NCBI RefSeq assembly: GCF_016595675.1
Contig: NZ_JAENJH010000003.1
Location: forward strand, 1 to 64,000
Length of the DNA: 64,000 nt
Origin: Prauserella cavernicola
GTDB taxonomy: Bacteria; Actinomycetota; Actinomycetes; Mycobacteriales; Pseudonocardiaceae
Direction of reading: 5' to 3'
Shown: positions 45,466 to 54,666 of the stretch, piece by piece
Layout: each line of letters opens with the position of its first letter
Numbering within the stretch: the first letter of the stretch is position 1
Notes under the pieces: generated by a model
Told to the model about the DNA's origin: nothing
The model's input: only the letters and a program-made list of their open reading frames with translations
Databases searched by the model: none
Translations under genes and position numbers: made by a program

Positions 45466-45508
45466 GGCCGGGTGGCGTGCGCCCCCCGACGCCGTACGCC
45501 ACCCGGCC
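45466..45508. terminator. Terminator hairpin downstream of moeA
   Basis: Perfect 13-bp arms (ggccgggtggcgt at 45466-45478, acgccacccggcc at 45496-45508) close a 17-base loop. It lies 100 bases after the moeA stop on the minus strand and 131 bases before the psd start. It probably separates the two units. No T-run follows. Confidence 0.55.
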
Positions 45509-45549
45509 ACGGACCGCTGATCGTAAGCCTTCGGGGCCAGCCGGGATAA

Positions 45550-45561
45550 CCCCACGTGGGG
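45550..45561. promoter_or_regulatory. Perfect 12-bp palindrome after moeA
   Basis: CCCCACGTGGGG is a perfect palindrome 47 bases after the moeA stop, in the gap before psd. The central CACGTG is a possible regulator site, but no known binding protein is suggested by position alone. Confidence 0.35.
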
Positions 45562-45607
45562 AAAACGTTACAAAGCGTCGCTGAAAGGAGCAGTCGGCCT
45601 CACGGGT

Positions 45608-46813
45608 TCACAGCAGCAGCACGTCGACCTCGTCGCCGCGTGCGACGTCAGTGACGTCCTCCGGCAGCACGATGAGGCAGTTGGCCTGTGTGAAAGCCGC
45701 CAACAGGTGCGAGCCGGGGCCACCCCTCGGCCCCACGACGCCGGTCACCTCGCCGTCGCTGTGCGTGTAGTAGCCGCGGCGGAACTGGCGCTTGCCCTTC
45801 GGCGACTGCAGCGCCTCGGTGAGGTTGGCGCGCACGTGCTGCCGGTCAACGCCGGTGTGCCCGAGTGAGGCCAGCAGCGCGGGCCGCAGGAACGCCTCGA
45901 AGGACACGAGCACGCTCACCGGGTTGCCGGGCAGGGTCACCACCGGAACGCCGTTCCAGCGGCCGCAGCCCTGCGGGCCACCCGGCTGCATCGCGACCTT
46001 CGAGAACTCGACGCCCGCTCCGGTCAGCGCGTCCTTGACCACCTCGTAGGCACCGGCGCTCACCCCGCCCGAGGTCACCACGAGGTCGGTGTCGGCGAGC
46101 TTCGGCTCGATGGCGGCGCGGAACGTGTCGACGTCGTCGGCGACGCTGCGCACCGACTCGACGTGGCAGCCGAGGCTCCGCAGCGCGGCGACGAGCATGA
46201 CGCTGTTGGACTCGTAGATCTGGCCGTGCCGCAGTTCGGCGGGAGGCAGCACGAGCTCGGTGCCGGTGGAGACCACGAGCACCCTCGGCGGCTCGTGCAC
46301 GACGAGCCGGTCCATGCCTACCGCGGAGGCCAGCCCGAGCTGCGCGGGGCCGAGCACGGTGCCCGCGGTGAGCGCGACGGTTCCCGACACCACGTCCTCG
46401 CCCGTGCGGCGCACGTGGTCGCCGGGGGTCGAGCTCGCGAAGACACGGACGTTCTCGGCGCCGCCGTCCGTTCGCTCGACCATCACGACACTGTCGGCGC
46501 CGGGCGGCATCGGCGCGCCCGTCATGATCCGGTCCACTGTGCCCGGTAGCAGCGGCGGCACCTCGGTGCGCCCCGCCGGGATGTCCTCGCTCACCGGCAG
46601 TTCGACGGGCCCGGACTCCGTGGCCCCGGCGACGTCGACCGAGCGGACCGCGTACCCGTCCATGGCGGAGTTGTCGAAGGGCGGCAGCGAGACCTGTGCG
46701 CGCACGTCCTCAGCCAGCACCAGACCGGTGCAGTCGGCGAGCGGAAGTTCCACGGCCGGCCGGACGCCGAGCAGCGCGGTGACGGTGGTGCGGTGTTCGT
46801 CGACTGAGATCAC
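45608..46813 (-). CDS. moeA: Molybdopterin molybdenumtransferase
   Basis: This 401-residue enzyme inserts molybdate into adenylylated molybdopterin. Motifs seen: LPPFDNSAMDGYAVRS, GTVDRIMTGAPMPPGADSVVMVE, STGTELV, GQIYESNSVML, SGGVSAGAYEVVKDAL, MQPGGPQG, and VVTLPGNPVSVLVSFEAFLRP. The GTG at 46813 is preferred over an ATG three codons earlier, because GGAGG then sits nine bases upstream and the protein starts VISVDEHR like homologues. M. tuberculosis moeA2 (Rv0438c) has the same downstream neighbours. The cofactor could serve the orphan hydroxylase at 52.3 kb. Confidence 0.93.
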   Translation of the reverse strand: MISVDEHRTTVTALLGVRPAVELPLADCTGLVLAEDVRAQVSLPPFDNSAMDGYAVRSVDVAGATESGPVELPVSEDIPAGRTEVPPLLPGTVDRIMTGAPMPPGADSVVMVERTDGGAENVRVFASSTPGDHVRRTGEDVVSGTVALTAGTVLGPAQLGLASAVGMDRLVVHEPPRVLVVSTGTELVLPPAELRHGQIYESNSVMLVAALRSLGCHVESVRSVADDVDTFRAAIEPKLADTDLVVTSGGVSAGAYEVVKDALTGAGVEFSKVAMQPGGPQGCGRWNGVPVVTLPGNPVSVLVSFEAFLRPALLASLGHTGVDRQHVRANLTEALQSPKGKRQFRRGYYTHSDGEVTGVVGPRGGPGSHLLAAFTQANCLIVLPEDVTDVARGDEVDVLLL

Positions 46814-46885
46814 GCGGACCATCCTCCCCCGGTTTCGCCGCCGTGCAAGACTCTCCCCGCCGACATGAGAAACAGGGGAGGATCC

Positions 46886-47563
46886 ATGCAGGTGCAGCTC
46901 CGGCACCAGCCATCGTTCGCGGTGGCCAGGCTCGTGCTGGGCCCCGGCGAGCCCGCGCAGGTCGAGGCAGGCGCGATGGCGGCGACGAGCTACGGCGTCC
47001 AGGTGCAGTCGCAGTCTCAGGGCGGCGTGATGAAGGGGCTGGGCCGCGCGTTCCTCGCGGGCGAGTCACTGTTCATCTCCACCTACACCGCGCCGCAGAA
47101 CGGCGGCTGGGTCGACATCGCGGCCAACCTCCCCGGCGACCTCCAGGTGATCAACTTGGACGGCAGCACCGGCTGGTGTGTCACCAGGGGATCGTGGCTG
47201 GCGTCGTCGTACGGCGTGCAGACCGAGACCAAGTGGGGCGGCTTCGGCAAGCTCTTCGGCGGTGAGGGCGGCTTCCTCACCAGGGCCACGGGACAGGGCC
47301 AGCTCGTCGTCGCCTGCTACGGCGCGATGGACGTGGTCAACCTCCACCAGGGCGAGATGGTGACGATCGACTCCGGGCACGTGGTCGCCTACGCCGACAC
47401 CATGCAGTCACAGCTGCGCAAGATCACCTCCGGTCTCGTTCAGACAATGAAGAGCGGCGAGGGTTTCGTGTTCGACTTCGCAGGCCCAGGGCAGGTGCTC
47501 ACGCAGACGCGCAATCCCTCCGCGCTTGCCTCGTGGGTGATCGCCCAGGTTCCGTCGCGGTAG
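46886..47563 (+). CDS. AIM24 family protein (TIGR00266 type), copy 1
   Basis: This 225-residue beta-rich protein shows the AIM24 repeat: VQLRHQPSFAVARLVLGPGEPAQVEAGAMAATSYG near the start (quoted in part), a GGVMKGLGRAFLAGESLFISTYTA loop, GGWVDIAAN, and VVAYADTMQSQLRKI. AIM24 proteins are named for yeast mitochondria and are widespread in bacteria with unknown roles. The ATG at 46886 has GGGAGGATCC before it. The paralog starts six bases after its stop. Confidence 0.85.
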   Translation: MQVQLRHQPSFAVARLVLGPGEPAQVEAGAMAATSYGVQVQSQSQGGVMKGLGRAFLAGESLFISTYTAPQNGGWVDIAANLPGDLQVINLDGSTGWCVTRGSWLASSYGVQTETKWGGFGKLFGGEGGFLTRATGQGQLVVACYGAMDVVNLHQGEMVTIDSGHVVAYADTMQSQLRKITSGLVQTMKSGEGFVFDFAGPGQVLTQTRNPSALASWVIAQVPSR

Positions 47564-47569
47564 CCGGTC

Positions 47570-48157
47570 ATGCAGGTGCACACACGGCACACGCCGTCCT
47601 TCGGAGTCGCCAGGATCGTTCTGTCCCAAGGGGAAGCGGTTCAAGCCGAGTCCGATTCCGTACTCGCCAACAGCTTCGGGATCGTCGAGTCCGCGCCGTC
47701 GAGGGGCAAAGGGCCCGCCATTTTCACCGCCCCGGCGGGTGGTGGGTGGATCGATCTCGCACCCGAGCACTCCGGTGACATCTATCCACTGGAGTTCGAC
47801 GGCCGCGCAGGTTGGTGCGTCGCGACGGGAAGAGTGCTCGCCCGGCCCCCGACAGTGCGGCGGGACCAACCGTGGCCCGCACTGCAGGCTTTGTTCGGTG
47901 GGGACTCGGGTTTTCTCGAACACTTCGGAGGGACGGGTCAGCTCGTGCTCGCGTGCAAGGGGCCGGTTGACGCACTCACGCTCGAGGCTAACGAAGTGAT
48001 CACGGTGCGACCGACGTTCCTCGTGGCCTATCCGGACCGGGTCCAAGTGCGGTTGCGCGCACTGGATCCCGCGGCTCAGCAGTCCGTCCGCACAGGTGAA
48101 GGTCTCGCACTTGACTTCGCGGGGCCGGGAACGGTTCTCGTCCAAGCGCGGAAGTGA
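47570..48157 (+). CDS. AIM24 family protein, copy 2, divergent paralog
   Basis: This 195-residue protein parallels copy 1 (MQVHTRHTPSFGVARIVLSQGEAVQAESDSVLAN) but is 30 residues shorter and lacks the GGVMKGLGRAFLAGES stretch, where it has SAPSRGKGPAIFTAP instead. It keeps GGWIDLAPEHSG and the ending SGxVRTGEGLALDFAGPG-like region. The tandem arrangement with a six-base gap indicates a duplication followed by divergence. Function unknown; the two might form a mixed oligomer. Confidence 0.8.
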   Translation: MQVHTRHTPSFGVARIVLSQGEAVQAESDSVLANSFGIVESAPSRGKGPAIFTAPAGGGWIDLAPEHSGDIYPLEFDGRAGWCVATGRVLARPPTVRRDQPWPALQALFGGDSGFLEHFGGTGQLVLACKGPVDALTLEANEVITVRPTFLVAYPDRVQVRLRALDPAAQQSVRTGEGLALDFAGPGTVLVQARK

Positions 48158-48185
48158 CGGCCCACAGAGTCGTAGTTACCGCAAA

Positions 48186-48220
48186 TTGACCATTGCCGAG
48201 CGCGGTTATTCCGGTAGCGT
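48186..48220 (+). promoter_or_regulatory. Putative cold-shock gene promoter
   Basis: TTGACC (48186-48191) and TTGCCG (48193-48198) are possible -35 boxes, and TAGCGT (48215-48220) fits the actinobacterial TANNNT -10 pattern, 16 bases after the second. The message would then have a leader of about 60 bases. Confidence 0.35.
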
Positions 48221-48230
48221 GATCCAAGCT

Positions 48231-48261
48231 TGGAAACGGGTCAGGCGGGACTGCTCCCGTT
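48231..48261 (+). other. Leader hairpin of the cold-shock gene
   Basis: Arms aaacggg (48233-48239) and cccgttt (48256-48262, allowing end slippage) flank about 16 bases shortly before the AAGGAGG site. Cold-shock leaders elsewhere change fold with temperature; whether this one does is not known from sequence. Confidence 0.35.
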
Positions 48262-48285
48262 TTGGTTTGGTGCAAGGAGGACGCC

Positions 48286-48489
48286 GTGGCTGTGGGCACG
48301 GTCAAATGGTTCAACGCGGAAAAAGGCTACGGCTTCATCGAGTCCCCAGAGGGGCCTGATGTGTTCGTACATTACTCCGCCATTCAGGCAGACGGCTTCC
48401 GGACCCTCGACGAGGGAGACCGGGTCGAGTTCGAGATCACGGCAGGACGTGACGGCCGCAGTCAGGCCGCTGACGTCCGAAAGGTCTAG
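48286..48489 (+). CDS. Cold-shock protein, CspA family
   Basis: This 67-residue single-stranded nucleic-acid-binding protein has RNP1 KGYGFIE and RNP2 VFVHYSAI in the normal spacing ([19 protein letters not shown], then [20 protein letters not shown]). It melts mRNA structure. The GTG at 48286 follows AAGGAGGACGCC, an excellent site. A possible leader hairpin lies upstream. It stands alone between the AIM24 pair and the kinase gene. Confidence 0.95.
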   Translation: MAVGTVKWFNAEKGYGFIESPEGPDVFVHYSAIQADGFRTLDEGDRVEFEITAGRDGRSQAADVRKV

Positions 48490-48541
48490 TAGGCGGCGAC
48501 ACCGCTTACGTCAACCCCGGCACTTCCCTAACTCATGAGGC

Positions 48542-50050
48542 GTGGGCGTTAGGCTGCGCCCTGTGACAGGCGATGTGTCGGGGGACCTCACCGGTCGGCG
48601 GCTGGGCAACTACCGCATCGACGGTGTGCTTGGTCGTGGCGGCATGAGCGTGATGTACAAGGCCACGGACGTGCGTCTGGGACGCAAGGTGGCCTTGAAG
48701 GTGATCGGGGAACACCTCGGTGCTGACGCCGAGTTCCGCGAGCGCTTCGTCGACGAGGCACGCAACACCTCGGCGATCGATCACGCCAACATCGTGCCGT
48801 TGTACGACTTCGGTGAGCTCGACGGGATGCTCTACATCGCCATGAGGCTGGTCGACGGTTCCGACCTGGCCAGCCTCATCGGTGGTGAGCCGATGAAGCC
48901 TGAGCGGGCGATCGGGCTGCTCGACCAGGTGGCCGACGCGCTCGACACGCTGCACGGCCGTGGTCTGGTGCACCTGGACGTCAAGCCGGCCAACGTGCTC
49001 GTGACGAGCAGGGAGTCCACGCGCGAGCACGTCTACGTCGCCGACTTCGGCCTGACCAGGCGCGGCGCGACGGGACATCGCACCCGTGGTGGCGATTTCC
49101 TCGGTTCGCCGACCTACGCCGCGCCGGAGCATCTGCGCGGAGAGCCGCTCGACGGGCGCACCGACCAGTACGCACTGGCCTGCATGCTCTACGCGTGCCT
49201 GGCGGGCAGGCCGCCGTTCCAGGGTGACGTCCAGACGGTGATCAAGGGCCACCTCAACGGGGACGCGCAGCCGGTGTCGCGCATGGCGCCGTCGTTGACC
49301 GCTGCCGTCGACGAGGTCGTCCGCAAGGGGATGGCGAAGAATCCCGGAGATCGGTACGCGTCGTGTGTCGAGCTGATCTCCGCCGCGCGCGCGGCGCTGC
49401 GGCCGGACCCGGCGGTTCCGTCGCAGCGGCCCGACCGGCATCCTGTCGCGGTCGCTCAACACGGAGAGGGGGGTCCGGTGCTTCCCTACGGTCAGCAACC
49501 GGGACAGCAACCCGGTCAGCCAGGCGGCCCACAGGGCCAGCCCGGTCAGCCCGGTCAGCAGGCGCCGCAACAGGGCCAGCCCGGCCCGCAGGCACCGCAG
49601 CCAGGCCAGCCCTCTCCCGGATACGGCCAGCAGCCTCCGCCGCCTCCTCCCGGCTACGGACAGCCGCAGGGGCCCCCGCAGCCTTACGGAGGCCCGCCGC
49701 CGCAGGGCATGGGCATGCCCCCGCAGGGACCTCCGCCCGGGTACGGGCCGCCGCCGCAGCACGGCGGCTACCCGCCGCCGCAGCGGAAGAAGAGCAAGGC
49801 CTGGATCGGCTGGGTGATCGCGGCCGTCGTCGTGATCGGCGCCGCCGTCGCGGCGATCATCATCTTCACGGGCGGGGACGACGAGAGCGGAGACCAGCCC
49901 GCGGAGCAGCCCGGTAACTCCCAGGCGCCGGACATCCCTGTCGGCCCCGGTTCGCAGGGCAATCAGCCCACGGAGACCGGCACCGGCGAGACCGGCGGAA
50001 ACAACCCGCCGCCGACCTCGATCCCCATCGTTCCCGGCTCGGGTGGGTGA
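48542..50050 (+). CDS. Serine/threonine protein kinase with proline-glutamine-rich linker and outer tail
   Basis: This 502-residue membrane kinase has a catalytic domain (about 24-290): glycine loop LGRGGMSVMY, Lys53 in VALKVIG, catalytic loop HLDVKPANVLV with Asp146 but Leu145 in place of the usual Arg, DFG (168-170) and GSPTYAAPEHL. It is thus a non-RD kinase. Residues about 320-412 are made of PGQ-rich repeats, then a membrane helix (about 420-443) and a 59-residue outer tail of Pro, Thr, Gly without a PASTA domain. A later GTG at 48563 is a possible start. The signal and substrates are unknown. Confidence 0.88.
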   Translation: MGVRLRPVTGDVSGDLTGRRLGNYRIDGVLGRGGMSVMYKATDVRLGRKVALKVIGEHLGADAEFRERFVDEARNTSAIDHANIVPLYDFGELDGMLYIAMRLVDGSDLASLIGGEPMKPERAIGLLDQVADALDTLHGRGLVHLDVKPANVLVTSRESTREHVYVADFGLTRRGATGHRTRGGDFLGSPTYAAPEHLRGEPLDGRTDQYALACMLYACLAGRPPFQGDVQTVIKGHLNGDAQPVSRMAPSLTAAVDEVVRKGMAKNPGDRYASCVELISAARAALRPDPAVPSQRPDRHPVAVAQHGEGGPVLPYGQQPGQQPGQPGGPQGQPGQPGQQAPQQGQPGPQAPQPGQPSPGYGQQPPPPPPGYGQPQGPPQPYGGPPPQGMGMPPQGPPPGYGPPPQHGGYPPPQRKKSKAWIGWVIAAVVVIGAAVAAIIIFTGGDDESGDQPAEQPGNSQAPDIPVGPGSQGNQPTETGTGETGGNNPPPTSIPIVPGSGG

Positions 50051-50058
50051 CCGTCGTT

Positions 50059-50085
50059 CTTGCACTCTCCCCCGGAGAGTGCTAA
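50059..50085 (+). promoter_or_regulatory. CIRCE operator 1 (HrcA box)
   Basis: CTTGCACTC, nine bases, GAGTGCTAA. The right arm is the CIRCE consensus GAGTGCTAA and the spacer has the standard length of nine. It sits 168 bases before groEL and overlaps a likely promoter (TTGCAC, 17 bases, TAAACA). Confidence 0.9.
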
Positions 50086-50093
50086 ACACGAGA

Positions 50094-50120
50094 TTGGCAC
50101 TCGGCACCGTCGAGTGCTAG
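50094..50120 (+). promoter_or_regulatory. CIRCE operator 2 (HrcA box)
   Basis: TTGGCACTC, nine bases, GAGTGCTAG: one mismatch to the CIRCE consensus in each arm. It lies 8 bases after operator 1, so HrcA dimers could bind side by side and hold the promoter shut until heat shock. A TTGGCA/TAGGTG promoter pair overlaps it. Confidence 0.88.
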
Positions 50121-50162
50121 GTGACTGGCCGAGGGCCAGCCGCCTGAAGGTCGGGACGGTGA

Positions 50163-51884
<1,722 letters not shown>

Positions 51885-51900
51885 GTCCGTCGTAACAGTC

Positions 51901-51939
51901 GATCCCCGAGGGCCTCGTGCCCTCGGGGATCTTCTTTTT
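51901..51939 (+). terminator. Intrinsic terminator of groEL
   Basis: A perfect 13-bp stem (gatccccgagggc with gccctcggggatc) closes a five-base loop and is followed by TTCTTTTT. This is the only textbook T-run terminator noticed in the window. Confidence 0.93.
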
Positions 51940-51943
51940 GTGC

Positions 51944-52150
51944 CTACGCGTCGTCTTCCGACATCAGCAGCCAGCAGGCGGCGTAGAGCAGGATCGGGGT
52001 GCCGAGGCCGAAGATCGTGGTGGCGACGAGCCCGATGCGCAGGATCGCGGCGTCCACACCGAGCATCCGGGCCCAGCCGCCGCACACGCCCGCGACCATC
52101 CGGTCTCCACGGCTGCGGCGGAGCTTCTTGACCGTCACGTTGTTCGTCAT
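51944..52150 (-). CDS. PspC domain protein
   Basis: This 68-residue protein is a stand-alone PspC domain: KKLRRSRGDRMVAGVCGGWARMLGVDAAILRIGLVATTIFGLGTPILLYAACWLLM, quoted here in outline by its key parts RMVAGVCGG, DAAILRIGL and LLYAACWLLM. It has one to two membrane helices and belongs to the phage-shock envelope-stress family. The ATG at 52150 is favoured; a longer start adds 12 residues. It ends four bases from the groEL terminator. Confidence 0.85.
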   Translation of the reverse strand: MTNNVTVKKLRRSRGDRMVAGVCGGWARMLGVDAAILRIGLVATTIFGLGTPILLYAACWLLMSEDDA

Positions 52151-52287
52151 GACTTCATGTTCGCCGCGGACACCACCTCTTGACATCGGGGAAGGACCCC
52201 GAGTGAACCCGGATTCCGCGACCCTGACCCGTGCGCTGGAGTTACTCGAGGTGTGCGAGGCCGTGAGCCGCGGTTAGGGTCGGATGC

Positions 52288-54666
52288 ATGCCCGGATCAG
52301 TGCTCGGAACCGAGGTGCGGCGGGTCGAGGACCCCGAACTGCTGCGCGGACAAGGTTCGTACGTCGACAATCTCGCCATCGAGGGTGTCGTGCACCTCGC
52401 CTTCGTGCGCTCGCCGTTCGCCCACGCCGAGGTCACGGCCATCGACATCAGCGAGGCCGAGAAGGCCGACGGAGTGGTGGCCGTCTACACCTCCGCCGAA
52501 TTGGACCTGCCGCCCGTCCGGCAGTTCATGGAAGTGAATCCGGACTGTGAGCGGCCGCCGCTCGCGAAGGGCCGGGTCCGGTTCGTCGGCGATCCGGTCG
52601 CGGTGATCGTGGGCGAGACCGCCGCCGCGGCGGCCGACGCCGTCGAGCTGGTGGACGTGGACTACGAGCCGCTCGAGGCCGTGATCGACCTCGAGCAGGC
52701 ATTGGCGCCCGACGCGCCCCTGCAGTTCCCCGACCTGGGCTCCAACATCGCCGCCGGTGAGCGCGACGCGGCCGGTTCGGAAATCCTCGACGACGCCGAC
52801 GTCGTGGTGCGGGCCAGGATCGAGAACCAGCGCGTGGCAGTGGTCCCGCTGGAGGGCAACGCCATCGCCGTGCTCCCTGGCGGTCCGGACGAGGACTACG
52901 ACCTCACGATCTACGTCTCCACGCAGGCGCCCCACGGGCTGTGGGCCGCGGCCGCCAAGACGTTCGGCCTGTCCCGCGATCGGGTCAGGGTGGTCGCGCC
53001 GCACGTCGGCGGAGCCTTCGGCGGCAAGTTCGGGCTCATCGCCGAACACGAGGTCGCCGTCGGGGTGGCCAGGACGCTGTCCCGGCCGGTGAAGTGGGTC
53101 GAGACGCGCACGGAGAACCTCCAGTCGATGCCGCACAGCCGCGCGCAGGTGCAGTACGCGGAGCTGGGGCTCAAGTCCGACGGCACGATCACCGGGCTGC
53201 ACTGCAGGATCATCGGCGACTCCGGTGCCTACGCCGGCTTCGGCGGAGCCTTCGCGCTCGGCCCCACCCGCATCATGGCGCAAGGCGTCTATCGCATCCC
53301 CAAGATCAGCTTCGGCGCCATCGCGGCGCTCACCAACACCACGCCCACCGGGGCGTTTCGCGGTGCGGGCCGGCCCGAAGCGGCCGCGATGCTGGAGCGG
53401 CTTGTCGACCTGGCGGCCGCCGAACTGGATCTCGACCCGGTCGAGCTGCGGCGGCGGAACTTCCTGCAGCCGGAGGAGTTCCCGTACACCACGGTGGTCG
53501 GCACGAGCTACGACTCCGGCGACTACGACCTCCCGCTGCGCGAGGCGCTGCGGATCGCGGACTACGACAAGCTGCGCACCGAACAGGCCCGTCGCATCGA
53601 GGCCGGTGAGCACGTGCTCCTCGGCATCGGGCTGAGTACCTACGTCGAGATCACCGGCGGCGGTGGCGGTGGTGAGTACGCGTCGGTGGAGATGAGCACG
53701 GAGGGCCGGGCCACGATCAAGGTCGGCACCTCGGGACACGGGCAGGGCCACCCGACGTCGTTCTCGATGCTCGTCTCCCACGCGCTCGGTATCCCCATGG
53801 AGTCGATCGACTTCGTGCAGTCGGACACGGCGCAGGTCCCGAAGGGTGGTGGCACGGGCGGTTCCCGGTCGCTGCAGATCGGCGGCAGTGCCGTGCGCGA
53901 GGCGAGCCAGCTCCTGGTGCAGCGCGCCAAGGAGGTGGCGGCCTCCGAGCTGGAAGCCGCGGTCGACGACATCGAGTTGAACGAGGACGGCACGCTCGGC
54001 GTGGTCGGCGTTCCAGGCACGACCCTGAGCTGGGCGCAGCTGGCCGAAGCCGCGGCGCGCGATGGCGACACGCTCGCCGCCAACACCGACTTCACGCCGG
54101 GCGGTGCGACCTTCCCGTTCGGCGCACACGTGTCGGTGGTCGAGGTGGACACCGAGACCGGCCACGTCCGCCCGATCCGCCACATCGCCGTCGACGACTG
54201 CGGCCGCGTGCTGAACCCGCTACTCGTGCGCGGCCAGCAGCACGGCGGCGCGGCACAGGGTATCGCGCAGGCCCTGTGGGAGCAGATGAGCTACGACGAG
54301 GACGGCAACCCGGTCACCGGCACGCTGGCGGACTATCTGGTGCCCACGGCCATGGAGATCCCCGATCTCGAGGTCTCCAACACCGAGACCGAGACCCCGC
54401 GAAATCCGCTGGGAGCAAAGGGAATCGGCGAGTCCGCGACCATCGGCTCCACCCCTGCCGTGCAGAACGCCGTGGTCGACGCGCTCAAGCACCTCGGCGT
54501 GCGGCACCTCGACATCCCGCTGACACCACAGCGCGTCTGGCGGGCCGTCGAGCAGGCCCGCACCGGGCAGCTGCCGTCGCCGTGGCAGGAGCCGCCCGCC
54601 GCGTTCGACACACTGCCGATCCGCGCCGACGGTCCGGATCCGCACGCCGACGAGGCAGCCGTCTAG
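52288..54666 (+). CDS. Molybdenum hydroxylase large subunit (xanthine dehydrogenase/CoxL family), orphan
   Basis: This 792-residue protein is the molybdopterin-binding subunit of a xanthine/aldehyde/CO dehydrogenase-type enzyme. Seen: LGTEVRRVEDPELLRGQGSYVDN, RFVGDPVAVIVGE, HVGGAFGGKFG, FRGAGRPEAAAMLER, GGTGGSRSLQIGG, and GAKGIGESATIGSTPAVQNAV with the catalytic Glu. FRGAGR is the form II pattern, not the form I CO-dehydrogenase loop AYRCSFR. No gene for the [2Fe-2S] or FAD subunit lies beside it, so those partners must be encoded elsewhere or the enzyme is not normal. The substrate is unknown. Confidence 0.88.
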   Translation: MPGSVLGTEVRRVEDPELLRGQGSYVDNLAIEGVVHLAFVRSPFAHAEVTAIDISEAEKADGVVAVYTSAELDLPPVRQFMEVNPDCERPPLAKGRVRFVGDPVAVIVGETAAAAADAVELVDVDYEPLEAVIDLEQALAPDAPLQFPDLGSNIAAGERDAAGSEILDDADVVVRARIENQRVAVVPLEGNAIAVLPGGPDEDYDLTIYVSTQAPHGLWAAAAKTFGLSRDRVRVVAPHVGGAFGGKFGLIAEHEVAVGVARTLSRPVKWVETRTENLQSMPHSRAQVQYAELGLKSDGTITGLHCRIIGDSGAYAGFGGAFALGPTRIMAQGVYRIPKISFGAIAALTNTTPTGAFRGAGRPEAAAMLERLVDLAAAELDLDPVELRRRNFLQPEEFPYTTVVGTSYDSGDYDLPLREALRIADYDKLRTEQARRIEAGEHVLLGIGLSTYVEITGGGGGGEYASVEMSTEGRATIKVGTSGHGQGHPTSFSMLVSHALGIPMESIDFVQSDTAQVPKGGGTGGSRSLQIGGSAVREASQLLVQRAKEVAASELEAAVDDIELNEDGTLGVVGVPGTTLSWAQLAEAAARDGDTLAANTDFTPGGATFPFGAHVSVVEVDTETGHVRPIRHIAVDDCGRVLNPLLVRGQQHGGAAQGIAQALWEQMSYDEDGNPVTGTLADYLVPTAMEIPDLEVSNTETETPRNPLGAKGIGESATIGSTPAVQNAVVDALKHLGVRHLDIPLTPQRVWRAVEQARTGQLPSPWQEPPAAFDTLPIRADGPDPHADEAAV

